A stretch of 40,444 nucleotides of DNA from Alphaproteobacteria bacterium (lineage in GTDB: Bacteria > Pseudomonadota > Alphaproteobacteria > ATCC43930 > CGMCC-115725), in contig JAGWON010000012.1 of assembly GCA_028871055.1 (NCBI GenBank), positions 1 to 40,444 of the forward strand, given 5' to 3'. The first letter of the stretch is position 1. Each line of letters starts with the position of its first letter. Shown piece by piece: positions 1 through 7,765 of the stretch. The notes below the pieces were generated by a model. The model saw nothing but the letters and a program-made list of their open reading frames with translations, was not told where the DNA came from and searched no databases. The position numbers and the translations under genes were made by a program.

Positions 1-201
1 TGATGAGGAAAAGGGGCAAATCGGTCTCTCTGGAATGGTTCGCGGAGCTCAGCACGCCGGAAGCGTCCCGGACGCCGCCTTTCGGTTTCCGGGTACTCCA
101 GCAGCATGCTATCGTTCACGCCGATCCCTGGTCATCTGGGGAATGTCGGATCAATACGGTTCGACGAGTAGACGGGCTATAGCCGCGGGGAGAACGTTAC
201 G

Positions 202-405
202 ATGAACACCATGCCGCAGAAGCATCGCGAATGGAGCTGGTGGTACCTGCTCTTTCTTGTCGAGTTCGTTGCCGCTCTGTGGGTGCCGTTCTACAACACC
301 ATCGAACCCAGCTTCATTGGCATACCGTTCTTCTACTGGTTCCAGCTGGCAGTGGTACTCGGCGGGGCAGTACTGACCGCGATCGTCTATTTCGCCACCG
401 AATAG
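202..405 (+). CDS. DUF3311 small membrane protein, transporter partner
   Basis: A 67-residue protein with two hydrophobic segments (about residues 14-32 and 42-63) separated by a short loop with the motif PSFIGIPFFYW. This matches DUF3311 proteins, which are nearly always encoded directly upstream of a sodium:solute symporter. That is the arrangement here, with the symporter starting about 50 bases downstream. The role is presumed to be a small accessory subunit of the permease in the inner membrane; no biochemical function is established for the family as far as I know. The ATG at 202 is well supported by a GGGGAGA ribosome binding site at 187-193. The pair is probably one transcription unit. 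Family assignment is fairly sure, function is inferred. Confidence 0.85.
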   Translation: MNTMPQKHREWSWWYLLFLVEFVAALWVPFYNTIEPSFIGIPFFYWFQLAVVLGGAVLTAIVYFATE

Positions 406-454
406 CCCGCCTGCCGCCTTGCCTGTTTATTAGGAAACCGATCGGGGGAATGCC

Positions 455-1999
455 GTGAAGGACGTGAACTGGGTCGCGCTCGTCGTCTTCGTGCTGCTGT
501 TCGGTTTCATCACGTGGCTGGGCTTCGCCGCCGCCCGCTGGCGCCGCGGCGATCTCGATCAGCTGCATGAATGGGGGCTCGGCGGGCGGCGCTTCGGCAC
601 CGTCGTCACCTGGTTCCTGGTCGGCGGCGACGTCTATACCGCCTACACCTTCATCGCCGTCCCGGCGCTAGCCTTCGGCGCCGGCGCCGTCGCCTTCTTC
701 GCCGTGCCCTACACCGTCATCATCTATCCGCTGCTGTTCCTGGCGTTTCCGCGCATGTGGCAGGTGGCGCGCAAGCACAGCTACATCACCGCCGCCGATT
801 TCGTGAAGGGCCGCTACGGCAACCGTTGGCTGGCGCTCGCCGTGTCGGTCACCGGCATCGTCGCCACGATGCCTTACATCGCGCTACAGCTCGTGGGATT
901 GCAGGTGGTCATCGCCGCCATGGGCGTCGCGGGCAAAGGCCTAGTCGGCGATCTACCGCTCATCATCGCCTTCGTGGTCCTGGCGGTGTTCACCTACAGC
1001 AGCGGGCTACGCGCGCCGGCCGCGATCGCCATCGTCAAGGACACGCTGATCTATCTGACGGCTTTCGTCGCGGTGATCGTGGTGCCGATCGAGCTCGGCG
1101 GCTTTGGCCATATCTTCTCGGCGGTGCCGGCGCAGAAGCTGCTACTCGCCGCGCCCGGCGCCCATACCACCGGGTCGTACGGCGTCTACATCACGCTCGC
1201 CATCGGCTCGGCCATGGCGCTGTTCCTTTACCCGCATACGATGACCGGCATTATGAGCGCCACCAGTGGTCATGTGGTGCGGCGCAACGCCGCTCTGTTG
1301 CCGGCTTATTCCTTCATGCTCGGACTCTTGGCGTTGTTGGGCTTCATGGCGCTCGCCGCCGGCGTCGACAAGCTGCCGGAATATGCCGCCGGCTTCGCGC
1401 AGTACAAGGCGAATTTCGCGGTGCCGGCGCTGTTCCTGCACAGCTTCCCGTCCTGGTTCGTCGGAATCGCCTTCGCGGCGATCGGCATTGGTGCCCTGGT
1501 GCCGGCCGCGATCATGTCGATCGCCGCGGCCAATCTCTACACGCGCAACATCCACCGCGAATTCATCAACCGCAATCCCACCGACAAGCAAGAAGCGCAG
1601 ATGGCGAAATGGGCGTCGCTGGTCGTTAAGTTCGGCGCGCTGGTCTTCGTCATCTTCGTGCCGGCGCAATACGCCATCCAACTGCAGCTGCTCGGCGGCA
1701 TCTGGATCATCCAGACCTTCCCGACGATCATCATCGGCCTCTACACCCGGTGGTTCAATGACTGGGCCCTGTTCTTCGGCTGGCTCGCTGGCACGGTTCT
1801 GGGCACCGCCATGGCGGCGGTGATGAACTTCACGCCGACATACCCGCTGGCAATCGATGGCTGGACCTTCCCCGGCTACACCGCGCTTTACACGGTGGTG
1901 CTGAACTTCGCCGTGGCGATCGTGCTGACGCCGGTGTTCAACGCCATAGCGGCTGGAACCAAGCGCGACCAGACCGCTGCGGTGGATTATCACGCCTGA
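455..1999 (+). CDS. mctP: Sodium:solute symporter, MctP-like monocarboxylate permease
   Basis: A 514-residue polytopic membrane protein of the SSS family with about 13 hydrophobic helices. Residues 27-60 (RRGDLDQLHEWGLGGRRFGT followed by a glycine-rich helix) and the helix ending in YITAADFVKGRYG (about 108-120) are typical of the family. Pairing with an upstream DUF3311 gene is characteristic of MctP-type carriers, which import monocarboxylates such as lactate, pyruvate or alanine in rhizobia. Substrate is inferred from that resemblance only. The start is a GTG at 455, chosen because a GGGGGA ribosome binding site lies at 443-448 and no in-frame ATG is better placed. Length is normal for the family and the C-terminus looks complete. 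No dedicated regulator is adjacent. Confidence 0.85.
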   Translation: MKDVNWVALVVFVLLFGFITWLGFAAARWRRGDLDQLHEWGLGGRRFGTVVTWFLVGGDVYTAYTFIAVPALAFGAGAVAFFAVPYTVIIYPLLFLAFPRMWQVARKHSYITAADFVKGRYGNRWLALAVSVTGIVATMPYIALQLVGLQVVIAAMGVAGKGLVGDLPLIIAFVVLAVFTYSSGLRAPAAIAIVKDTLIYLTAFVAVIVVPIELGGFGHIFSAVPAQKLLLAAPGAHTTGSYGVYITLAIGSAMALFLYPHTMTGIMSATSGHVVRRNAALLPAYSFMLGLLALLGFMALAAGVDKLPEYAAGFAQYKANFAVPALFLHSFPSWFVGIAFAAIGIGALVPAAIMSIAAANLYTRNIHREFINRNPTDKQEAQMAKWASLVVKFGALVFVIFVPAQYAIQLQLLGGIWIIQTFPTIIIGLYTRWFNDWALFFGWLAGTVLGTAMAAVMNFTPTYPLAIDGWTFPGYTALYTVVLNFAVAIVLTPVFNAIAAGTKRDQTAAVDYHA

Positions 2000-2242
2000 A
2001 ACGGTCTTGTTCATCGGGGCGATCTAAAATAAACCCGCCTCGGCAACAGGCGGCGGAGTAGGCGCGCGCTCTTCCATGCCGCCGAGGAAGCAGTCACGTT
2101 CGCGCGACGCCGAGCCGCGGCGACTCGTTGGTTGCGCTGTGAGACGGACACTTTTAGGCCACCGCACGCGAATTTCCGCGTGACGGTAAACGCGAATCAA
2201 CCAATACTGGGCGCCGTGGCAACGGAGGAACGGAGGACTGTC

Positions 2243-2572
2243 ATGCGACAGTTGCTGTCCCGTGCAGCCCGTGTCGCGGCTGTCGCGCTTGGCGCGCTCG
2301 CTTTCACCGCCGGCGTCGCGACGGCGGGCGATCACGAGGCCTTCATCGCCGGCACCGCGACGACCAAAACCAGCGCCACCAGCTTTTTCGCGCCGCTCTG
2401 GGTCTATCCGTCGATGCAAGGGATCGCACCGCTGATGGTCGCGCCGCCGCCGGCCGGGCCGGGGACGCTCGTCATCCGCGAGGCGCCGTCGCTGCTGACG
2501 CCGGCCGATCTGCGCTTCTCGGTCGAGAGCGAGAACGGCGTCACGGTGGTGCGCGGTCCGCGCGCACGCTGA
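2243..2572 (+). CDS. Small secreted protein of unknown function
   Basis: I do not recognise this 109-residue protein. It starts with a clear Sec signal peptide (basic MRQLLSRAAR, hydrophobic core to about residue 24, then ATAGDHE as likely cleavage region). The mature part, about 85 residues, is rich in Pro and Ala in the middle (APPPAGPGT) and ends in a short charged segment. The ATG at 2243 is preferred over a TTG at 2132 because GGAGGAC lies at 2232-2238 and the signal peptide begins here. It sits between the transporter pair and a secreted cupin gene in the same direction, with 55 bases to the next start, so the two exported proteins could be co-transcribed. Real gene likely; function unknown. 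Confidence 0.6.
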   Translation: MRQLLSRAARVAAVALGALAFTAGVATAGDHEAFIAGTATTKTSATSFFAPLWVYPSMQGIAPLMVAPPPAGPGTLVIREAPSLLTPADLRFSVESENGVTVVRGPRAR

Positions 2573-2627
2573 TTGTCGGCGTGGGAGCGCGCGGGGATTC
2601 GTTCCATCTGATCTCGGGAGAGCAAGG

Positions 2628-3038
2628 ATGATCCGAACCATCGCCGTCGGCGCAACGGCGGCGCTGTTGCTGGCCGTGTCCGCCGACGCGCAGCCGGCGC
2701 GGCCGCCGAAGCCGATTCCGACGCACGTCTTCCTCGACCACGTGCCGCTCAGCGGCGTTCCGGGCAAGAACACCACCATGCTGGCAATCGAGTGGCCGCC
2801 CAACGCCAGCAGCGGCCGCCATTACCACGCCGGCGACGAGTACGGGCTCGTCACCGAGGGCGCGCTGCGCATCACCTATTACAACGGCAAGCCGCCGCTG
2901 ACGGTGACCGCCGGCCACGCCTATCGTACGCCGGCAGGCGTCGTGCACGAGACGCGCAACGTCGCCTCCCGCATGACCTATTCGATCTCGGTGCTGGTGC
3001 TCGACCGCGGCAAGCCGCTGTCCATCCCGGCGAAGTGA
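2628..3038 (+). CDS. Secreted cupin-domain protein
   Basis: A 136-residue single-domain cupin with an N-terminal signal peptide (residues 1-21, ending ADAQP). Both cupin motifs are visible: HYHAGDEYGLVTEG, giving the HxH plus Glu metal ligands, and GHAYRTPAGVVHETRN, fitting G-x5-PxG-x2-H-x3-N with the fourth metal-binding His. The protein should therefore bind one divalent metal in a small beta-barrel, probably in the periplasm. The exact activity cannot be read from sequence: cupins range from dioxygenases to isomerases and sugar-binding proteins. The ATG at 2628 has GGGAGAGCAAGG just upstream. It follows another small exported protein in the same direction. Confidence 0.8.
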   Translation: MIRTIAVGATAALLLAVSADAQPARPPKPIPTHVFLDHVPLSGVPGKNTTMLAIEWPPNASSGRHYHAGDEYGLVTEGALRITYYNGKPPLTVTAGHAYRTPAGVVHETRNVASRMTYSISVLVLDRGKPLSIPAK

Positions 3039-3076
3039 CGGCCGCGGCACGGCTATATTTTCAAGCTGCGCAAATT

Positions 3077-3163
3077 TCCCGTACTTCCCTCCCCGCCAAG
3101 ATGGAGAGAGGATTGCTTTGGGTTGTCGACGCGCAGCAGAGCTTTACCGAGAGCTGGACGAAG
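3077..3163. repeat. Degenerate copy of intergenic palindromic repeat family B
   Basis: The stretch GAGAGAGGATTGCTTTGGG with the following bases matches the core of the intact repeat at 36486-36586 with few differences, then degrades towards its right arm (GCTTTACCGAGAGCTGG against CCTTACCCAAAGCTGGG). It fills most of the gap between the convergent cupin and deacetylase genes. The copy looks old and decayed. Confidence 0.55.
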
Positions 3164-3188
3164 GCATGCGCTATGGCGATCGGAATCG

Positions 3189-4121
3189 CTAGCCAGCGGC
3201 GCGCGGCCTGATCACCGCGGTCAGCGGCACCAGCACGATGCCCTGCCGCCGCAGGGTCGGCAGCCAGCGCGCCAGCGCCGCGAGCGTCGTCGCATGCGGG
3301 TGGCCGACGGCGATAGCGCTGCCGCGCTTGCGCGCGATCGCCACCAGCTGCGCCAGCCGCGCATCGACGGAGATTGCCGCCTCTTCGCCATCGAGGAAGA
3401 TGTCGCGTGACGCATAGGGCACGCCCAGGTCTTGCGCCGCCACCGCGACCGGCTCGGTCGGCGCGGCACGCGCATCGAGATAGAGCAGGCCGCGCTGCTT
3501 GAGCTCGCCCATCACCACGCGCATCGCCGGCGCATCGGCGGCGAATGCGGTGCCCATGTGATTGTCGATACCGACATAGCCGTCGAAGCGCGCCAGATCC
3601 CAGCGCAGCCGCCGCAGCAGCTCGTCGCGCGGCATGTAGCGGCCGAGTCCGTAGGCGCCCATCGCGGCGTTCACCGAAACCGGCTCCATCGGCACGCGCA
3701 GCAGCAGCTCGTGTCCGGCGCGGTGTGCCGCCGCGGCTTGGCCGGCGAGATCGGCGGCGTAGACGACGAACGACAGCGTCACCGCGGGCGGCAGCGCGAT
3801 GGCGCGCGCGGTCTTGGTGGAATCGATGCCGAGCCCGTCGATGATGACGACGACGCGCGGCCGGCCGTCGTCCGGCGGCGCCGGCACAGCGTAGCGGATC
3901 CAGGCCGGCAGGTTCTCGGGCGCGGCCGTCTTCGCCGGCAGCGGCACCGCCGCCGGCGGAATGATCGCCACCGCCTCGCTCGGACGCCGCGCGCGCTCCT
4001 GCCACACGCCGAAGGCGAGCAGCAGGGCGAGCGCCAGCAGCGCCCACAGGCGCCAGCGCCAGCGTCGCCGCCGCGGCTGCGGCGTCTCGTCTCGATGCTC
4101 GATCGTCTCGTTCACTGCCAC
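3189..4121 (-). CDS. Divergent polysaccharide deacetylase family protein
   Basis: A 310-residue protein with a short basic N-terminus, one transmembrane helix (about residues 26-45, WALLALALLLAFGVW) and a periplasmic catalytic-type domain. Motifs of the divergent polysaccharide deacetylase family (YibQ/DUF610) are present: VVVIIDGLGID, LRVPMEP, GIDNHMGTAF and AVGHPH, which supply the Asp and His positions expected to bind metal. Probable role is in cell-wall or periplasmic polysaccharide modification; substrate unknown. The start is set to GTG 4121, which has GAGG about nine bases upstream. The open frame upstream to 4244 runs through a palindromic non-coding stretch (TCCCGGACGCAAGGCCCGGGA) and is unlikely to be translated. 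A second GTG at 4115 is also possible. It is divergent from trpG. Confidence 0.8.
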   Translation of the reverse strand: MAVNETIEHRDETPQPRRRRWRWRLWALLALALLLAFGVWQERARRPSEAVAIIPPAAVPLPAKTAAPENLPAWIRYAVPAPPDDGRPRVVVIIDGLGIDSTKTARAIALPPAVTLSFVVYAADLAGQAAAAHRAGHELLLRVPMEPVSVNAAMGAYGLGRYMPRDELLRRLRWDLARFDGYVGIDNHMGTAFAADAPAMRVVMGELKQRGLLYLDARAAPTEPVAVAAQDLGVPYASRDIFLDGEEAAISVDARLAQLVAIARKRGSAIAVGHPHATTLAALARWLPTLRRQGIVLVPLTAVIRPRAAG

Positions 4122-4263
4122 GCGCTTCGTCCTCGTCCCGGACGCAAGGCCCGGGATGGCCCAGTCGGCCCCGCCTTTTTCTGTCATTCGCGCGGCCGAG
4201 CGGAACGGCTCCAGTTTAGCCGATCTCGCAGTGATGCGCCGCAACGGACGACTCCGCCGCGGC

Positions 4264-4292
4264 TTTTCCGCCCGCGCCCCGCCTGATATAAC
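4264..4292 (+). promoter_or_regulatory. Candidate sigma-70-type promoter of trpG
   Basis: TTTTCC at 4264-4269 and TATAAC at 4287-4292 are separated by 17 bases. The -10 hexamer matches the consensus at five of six positions and the -35 at three. Initiation near 4299 would give a very short leader before the trpG ATG at 4313, containing little beyond the ribosome binding site. That argues against classical trp attenuation at this spot. Confidence 0.4.
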
Positions 4293-4312
4293 CTCGGCGG
4301 AGAGGCCACGAA

Positions 4313-4897
4313 ATGTTCCTGCTGATCGATAACTACGACAGCTTTACTTACAACCTGTGGCACTACCTGGGCGAACTCGGCGCCGAGGTGGTCGTCAAGC
4401 GGAACGACGCCCTGTCGGTTTCCGATGCACTCGCGCTCAAGCCGCAGGGCATCGTGATCTCGCCCGGACCGAGCGACCCCGACCGCGCCGGCATTTGCCT
4501 CGAGCTCGTCGCCAAGGCCGGCCGGGTGCCGATGCTCGGCGTCTGTCTCGGCCACCAGGCGATCGGCCAAGTCTTCGGCGGCAAGGTGGTGCGCGCGAAG
4601 GTGCCGATGCATGGCAAGCTCAGCGAAATCCGCCACGATAACAGCGGCGTATTCGCGGGATTGCCCAATCCGTTCCGCGCGACGCGCTACCATTCGCTGA
4701 TCGTCGAGCGCGCGAGCCTGCCGGCCGCGCTGGTGGTGACTGCCGAGACTGCGGACGGCATCATCATGGGCCTCAAGCACCGCGAGCGGCCGGTGCACGG
4801 CGTGCAGTTCCATCCCGAGAGCATCGCATCCGAGGGCGGCCACCGCCTCCTCGAGAATTTCCTCGCGCTTGCCGCCGCCGAAAGCGTCGCGGCATGA
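4313..4897 (+). CDS. trpG: Anthranilate synthase component II (glutamine amidotransferase)
   Basis: A 194-residue class I glutamine amidotransferase that hydrolyses glutamine and passes ammonia to TrpE for anthranilate synthesis, the first step of tryptophan biosynthesis. The N-terminal signature [13 protein letters not shown], the oxyanion loop [11 protein letters not shown], the nucleophile Cys78 in [10 protein letters not shown], and the His167/Glu169 pair in VQFHPES complete the catalytic triad. Length is normal for a stand-alone TrpG. The same protein type can also serve PabB in folate synthesis. trpD follows after a 118-base gap filled by a palindromic repeat. No trpE precedes it, although trpE-trpG is the common alphaproteobacterial arrangement, so the large subunit must be encoded elsewhere. 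Confidence 0.95.
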   Translation: MFLLIDNYDSFTYNLWHYLGELGAEVVVKRNDALSVSDALALKPQGIVISPGPSDPDRAGICLELVAKAGRVPMLGVCLGHQAIGQVFGGKVVRAKVPMHGKLSEIRHDNSGVFAGLPNPFRATRYHSLIVERASLPAALVVTAETADGIIMGLKHRERPVHGVQFHPESIASEGGHRLLENFLALAAAESVAA

Positions 4898-4913
4898 GAC
4901 AGCCAGCATGTAA

Positions 4914-4965
4914 CGCCCCCCTCCCATCCCCTCGCCCTCGAGGGGGGAGGGTTAGGGAGGGGATA
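4914..4965. repeat. Palindromic repeat family A, trpG-trpD gap
   Basis: Pyrimidine-rich left arm (CCCCCCTCCCATCCCCTCG) and purine-rich right arm (GAGGGGGGAGGGTTAGGGAGG) meet around a CTCGAG centre. The RNA would form a long stem. The same design recurs at 6194-6247 and 40281-40327. Confidence 0.8.
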
Positions 4966-5015
4966 ACCTCGCGCCGCCGCTCGCGCGCTCATACGTCTTC
5001 CGATCGGAAGGCGGC

Positions 5016-6047
5016 ATGAGCGGTTCCACCGACTTCAAGGCGCTGCTGGCGAAGGTGGCGGCAGGCGAACGCCTGTCGGAGGCGGACGCCACGCGCGCCT
5101 TCGACGCGATGATGTCGGGCGACGCGACGCCGGCGCAGATGGGCGGCTTCCTCATGGCGCTGCGCGTGCGCGGCGAGACCGTCGACGAGATCGCCGCCGC
5201 GGCACACACCATGCGCAGCAAGGCATTGCACATCGAGGCGCCGGCCGACGCCATCGACGTCGTCGGCACCGGTGGTGACGGCCGCGGCAGCTTCAACGTC
5301 TCAACCGCGGCGGCGATCGTTGCCGCCGGCGCCGGCGCGCACGTTGCCAAGCACGGCAACCGCAACTTTTCGTCGCATTCGGGCTCGGCCGACATCCTCG
5401 CCGCGCTCGGCGTCAACATCGAGGCCGATCCCAGGCTGGTCGAGCGCGCGATCCACGAAGCCGGTATCGGCTTCATGATGGCGCCGCGCTATCACGCGGC
5501 GACGCGTCACGTCGCGCCGACGCGGGTCGAGCTTGGCACGCGCACGGTGTTCAACCTGCTGGGACCCTTGTCGAACCCGGCGCTGGTCAAACGCCTGCTG
5601 GTCGGCGTGTTCGCGCCGCAATGGGTGACGCCGGTAGCCGAGGTGCTGGGCAAGCTCGGCGCCGAGCACGCCTGGGTGGTGCACGGCGACGGCTTCGACG
5701 AGATCACCACCACCGGCAAGACCAGCGTGGCGGAGTGGAAGAACGGCAAGCTGGCGACCTTCGAGGTCGCGCCCGAAATGGCGGGATTGCCGCGCGCAAC
5801 GCCGGCGGATTTGAAGGGCGGCGATCCGCAAGCCAACGCGGCGAAACTCCGCGCGATCCTCGCCGGCGAGACCGGGAAGCTGCGCGATTGCGTGCTGCTC
5901 AATGCCGCGGCGGCGTTGATCGTCGCTGGCCGCGCCACCGATCTGATGGCCGGCGCGCGGCGCGCCGCGGACTCGATCGCGTCGGGCGCCGCGAAGCGTG
6001 CGCTCGAAAAGATGGTGGCGATCACCAACGAGACGGTGCCGGCGTGA
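5016..6047 (+). CDS. trpD: Anthranilate phosphoribosyltransferase
   Basis: A 343-residue enzyme that transfers phosphoribose from PRPP to anthranilate, the second committed step of tryptophan synthesis. The N-terminal helical domain (about 1-75) is followed by the glycine-rich PRPP site [17 protein letters not shown] and the anthranilate/PRPP motif [21 protein letters not shown]. The C-terminal [19 protein letters not shown] helix is also typical. Length is normal. The ATG at 5016 fits family N-termini (a short lead before [19 protein letters not shown]). It lies between trpG and trpC in the same direction, with repeat-filled gaps on both sides, so co-expression is likely but translational coupling is not. 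Confidence 0.96.
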   Translation: MSGSTDFKALLAKVAAGERLSEADATRAFDAMMSGDATPAQMGGFLMALRVRGETVDEIAAAAHTMRSKALHIEAPADAIDVVGTGGDGRGSFNVSTAAAIVAAGAGAHVAKHGNRNFSSHSGSADILAALGVNIEADPRLVERAIHEAGIGFMMAPRYHAATRHVAPTRVELGTRTVFNLLGPLSNPALVKRLLVGVFAPQWVTPVAEVLGKLGAEHAWVVHGDGFDEITTTGKTSVAEWKNGKLATFEVAPEMAGLPRATPADLKGGDPQANAAKLRAILAGETGKLRDCVLLNAAAALIVAGRATDLMAGARRAADSIASGAAKRALEKMVAITNETVPA

Positions 6048-6068
6048 GCGTGCTTGCAACCGTCCTTC

Positions 6069-6151
6069 GTCATGGCCGGGCTTGGCCCGGCCATCCACGT
6101 CTTGCACGCGGCGTCAAAGTCGTGGATGCCCGGAACAAGTCTGGGCATGAC
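6069..6151. repeat. Palindromic repeat family C, trpD-trpC gap
   Basis: Two hairpin units face each other: GTCATGGCCGGGCTTGGCCC with its complement arm ending in CCATCCACG, then CGTGGATGCCCGGAACAAGT with GGGCATGAC. The outer arms (GTCATGGCC..., ...GGGCATGAC) are also roughly complementary to each other. Related copies lie at 26448-26519, 38846-38992 and 40368-40398. Confidence 0.85.
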
Positions 6152-6193
6152 CAACGAAAGAGTCGATTATCCGCTGGCTGCAATCTTTGGCTA

Positions 6194-6247
6194 GCGCCCC
6201 CCCTCCCATTCCCTCCCCCTCGAGGGGGGAGGGAATGGGAGGGGGTG
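6194..6247. repeat. Palindromic repeat family A, just upstream of trpC
   Basis: This is a near-perfect inverted repeat. The left arm CCCCTCCCATTCCCTCCCCC is mirrored by GGGGGAGGGAATGGGAGGGG, with a CTCGAG centre and one extra G. It accounts for the open frame upstream of trpC, which is not part of the gene. Confidence 0.85.
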
Positions 6248-6282
6248 GCCGTTGTACTGCATTTCGACGAAAGGATGCCGGC

Positions 6283-7089
6283 ATGAACGACGTGCTGGCA
6301 CGCATATGCGCCGAAAAGCGCGCCGAGATCGCCGCCGCCAAGCGTGCGCATCCGTCGGCGGAGTTGGCGCATGCGGCGCGGCGCCTGGCGCCGCCGCGCG
6401 GCTTCGCCAAAGCGCTCGCTGCGGCGGTCGCGGCCGGACGCTACGGCCTCATCGCCGAGATCAAGATGGCGTCGCCCTCGGGCGGCATGATCCGGCCGGA
6501 TTTCGATCCCGCCGCACTGGCGCGCGCCTACGAGCGCGGCGGCGCCGCCTGTCTTTCGGTGCTGACCGACGAGCCCAATTTCAAGGGCCGGCCCGAGCAT
6601 CTGGTGCTGGCGCGTGCGGCGGTGAGGCTGCCGGTGCTGCGCAAGGATTTCATGCTCGATCCCTACCAGGTGAGCGAGGCGCGCGCCCTCGGCGCCGATT
6701 GCATCCTGATCATCCTGGCGGCGGTGAGCGATGCCGAGGCGGCGGCGCTGGAACGAGCGGCGCGCGAGCTCGGCATGGACGTTCTGGCCGAGGTGCACGA
6801 CACCGCGGAGCTGTACCGCGCGCTCAGGCTCAAGACGCGGCTCATCGGCATCAACAACCGCAACCTGAAGACGCTCAAGACCGACCTCGCCACGACCGAG
6901 AAGCTCGCTGCGCTGGTGCCGCGCGACCGGATCGTGGTGAGCGAGAGCGGAATATCCCAGCCCGCCGATCTGGCGCGGCTCGCCCGCGCCGGCGCCAAAT
7001 GTTTCCTGATCGGAGAGTCGCTGCTGCGCCAGCCCGACGTCGAGCAGGCGGCACGCGCCCTGCTCGCTCCCGCCGAGGCGCGGGCGTGA
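6283..7089 (+). CDS. trpC: Indole-3-glycerol phosphate synthase
   Basis: A 268-residue TIM-barrel enzyme closing the indole ring from 1-(o-carboxyphenylamino)-1-deoxyribulose 5-phosphate in tryptophan synthesis. Recognisable strands are [20 protein letters not shown] (with the substrate-binding Lys61), [40 protein letters not shown] and VSESGI, followed by the phosphate-binding FLIGESLL. The usual second Lys of the KKASPSKG motif is Met here, which is conservative for fold but worth noting. The ATG at 6283 is chosen because the family starts with a short helix like [16 protein letters not shown]. The 32 codons upstream in frame translate a palindromic repeat. trpC is followed by moaC after 121 bases. 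Confidence 0.95.
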   Translation: MNDVLARICAEKRAEIAAAKRAHPSAELAHAARRLAPPRGFAKALAAAVAAGRYGLIAEIKMASPSGGMIRPDFDPAALARAYERGGAACLSVLTDEPNFKGRPEHLVLARAAVRLPVLRKDFMLDPYQVSEARALGADCILIILAAVSDAEAAALERAARELGMDVLAEVHDTAELYRALRLKTRLIGINNRNLKTLKTDLATTEKLAALVPRDRIVVSESGISQPADLARLARAGAKCFLIGESLLRQPDVEQAARALLAPAEARA

Positions 7090-7116
7090 TGCCGCGAACG
7101 ACGAAAATCCTTTTGG

Positions 7117-7195
7117 TCGTCATTCCCGCGAAAGCGGGAATCCAGGGTTGTCGCGGAGATGTCGCCCTGGACCTCCGCTTGCGCGGGGACGACGG
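7117..7195. repeat. Palindromic repeat family D, trpC-moaC gap
   Basis: CATTCCCGCGAAAGCGGGAA is itself a hairpin and continues into TCCAGGG. A second arm (CCCTGGACCTCCGCTTGCGC) pairs with it about 20 bases later. A related element is at 17051-17152. Confidence 0.75.
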
Positions 7196-7210
7196 ACTAT
7201 CGGTGGAAAG

Positions 7211-7693
7211 ATGAAGCGGCGTCGGCTCACCCATTTCGACAAGAAGGGCGCGGCGCGCATGGTCGACGTCTCGGCCAAGGACGTGACGGCGCGCGTCGCC
7301 ATCGCCAAGGGCAGCGTCACCATGAAGCGCGCGACGCTCGACCTCGTGCGCAAAGGCAAGGCGAAAAAGGGCGACGTGCTAGCGGTGGCGCGGCTCGCCG
7401 GCATCATGGGCGCCAAGCGGACGTCGGATCTCGTTCCCCTCACCCATCCGCTCGAGCTGTCGTCGGTGAACGTCGATCTGCGCTGCGACAAGAACCGCAA
7501 CGCCGTCGACATCACCGCCACCTGCAAGCTCACCGGCCGCACCGGCGTCGAGATGGAGGCGCTGACCGCGGTCGCGGTCGCGGCGCTCACGGTCTACGAC
7601 ATGCTCAAGGCGGTCGATCGCGGCATGAAACTTTCCGACATCCGCCTGGTTCACAAATCCGGCGGCAAGTCGGGCACCTTCGAGGCGGAATGA
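7211..7693 (+). CDS. moaC: Cyclic pyranopterin monophosphate synthase
   Basis: A 160-residue MoaC, acting with MoaA in the first stage of molybdenum cofactor synthesis (GTP to cyclic pyranopterin monophosphate). The N-terminal [19 protein letters not shown], the central [20 protein letters not shown] and the C-terminal [20 protein letters not shown] followed by MLKAVDRGM carry the conserved active-site His, Lys and Asp positions. Length is normal. The ATG at 7211 follows a purine-rich GGTGGAAAG. The longer open frame from 7148 reads through a palindromic repeat and is rejected. moaC and moeA are normally near neighbours here; they are now separated by an inserted KAP NTPase gene. Confidence 0.95.
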   Translation: MKRRRLTHFDKKGAARMVDVSAKDVTARVAIAKGSVTMKRATLDLVRKGKAKKGDVLAVARLAGIMGAKRTSDLVPLTHPLELSSVNVDLRCDKNRNAVDITATCKLTGRTGVEMEALTAVAVAALTVYDMLKAVDRGMKLSDIRLVHKSGGKSGTFEAE

Positions 7694-7730
7694 AAGTGCC
7701 ATCGCGTCCGCCGACAATCGCCGCGGGCTT

Positions 7731-7761
7731 GCCCCTCACCCTTCCCTCTTCCCCTTGAGGG
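7731..7761. repeat. Left half of a split family B palindrome
   Basis: GCCCCTCACCCTTCCCTCTT followed by CCCC-TTGAGGG is the left arm and centre of a family B element like the intact one at 36486-36586. Its right arm lies 2.2 kb away at 10001-10072. The last eleven bases (7751-7761, CCCCTTGAGGG) are repeated exactly at 10001-10011. Confidence 0.85.
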
Positions 7762-7765
7762 AAGC

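Noticed and set aside
2-204. An open plus-strand frame at the left edge
   Set aside because: No recognisable protein sequence and no start in the window; short open frames are expected by chance at this base composition.
2035-2053. A CCGCCT-N7-AGGCGG hairpin after mctP as a terminator
   Set aside because: The stem is only six pairs and no T-run follows.
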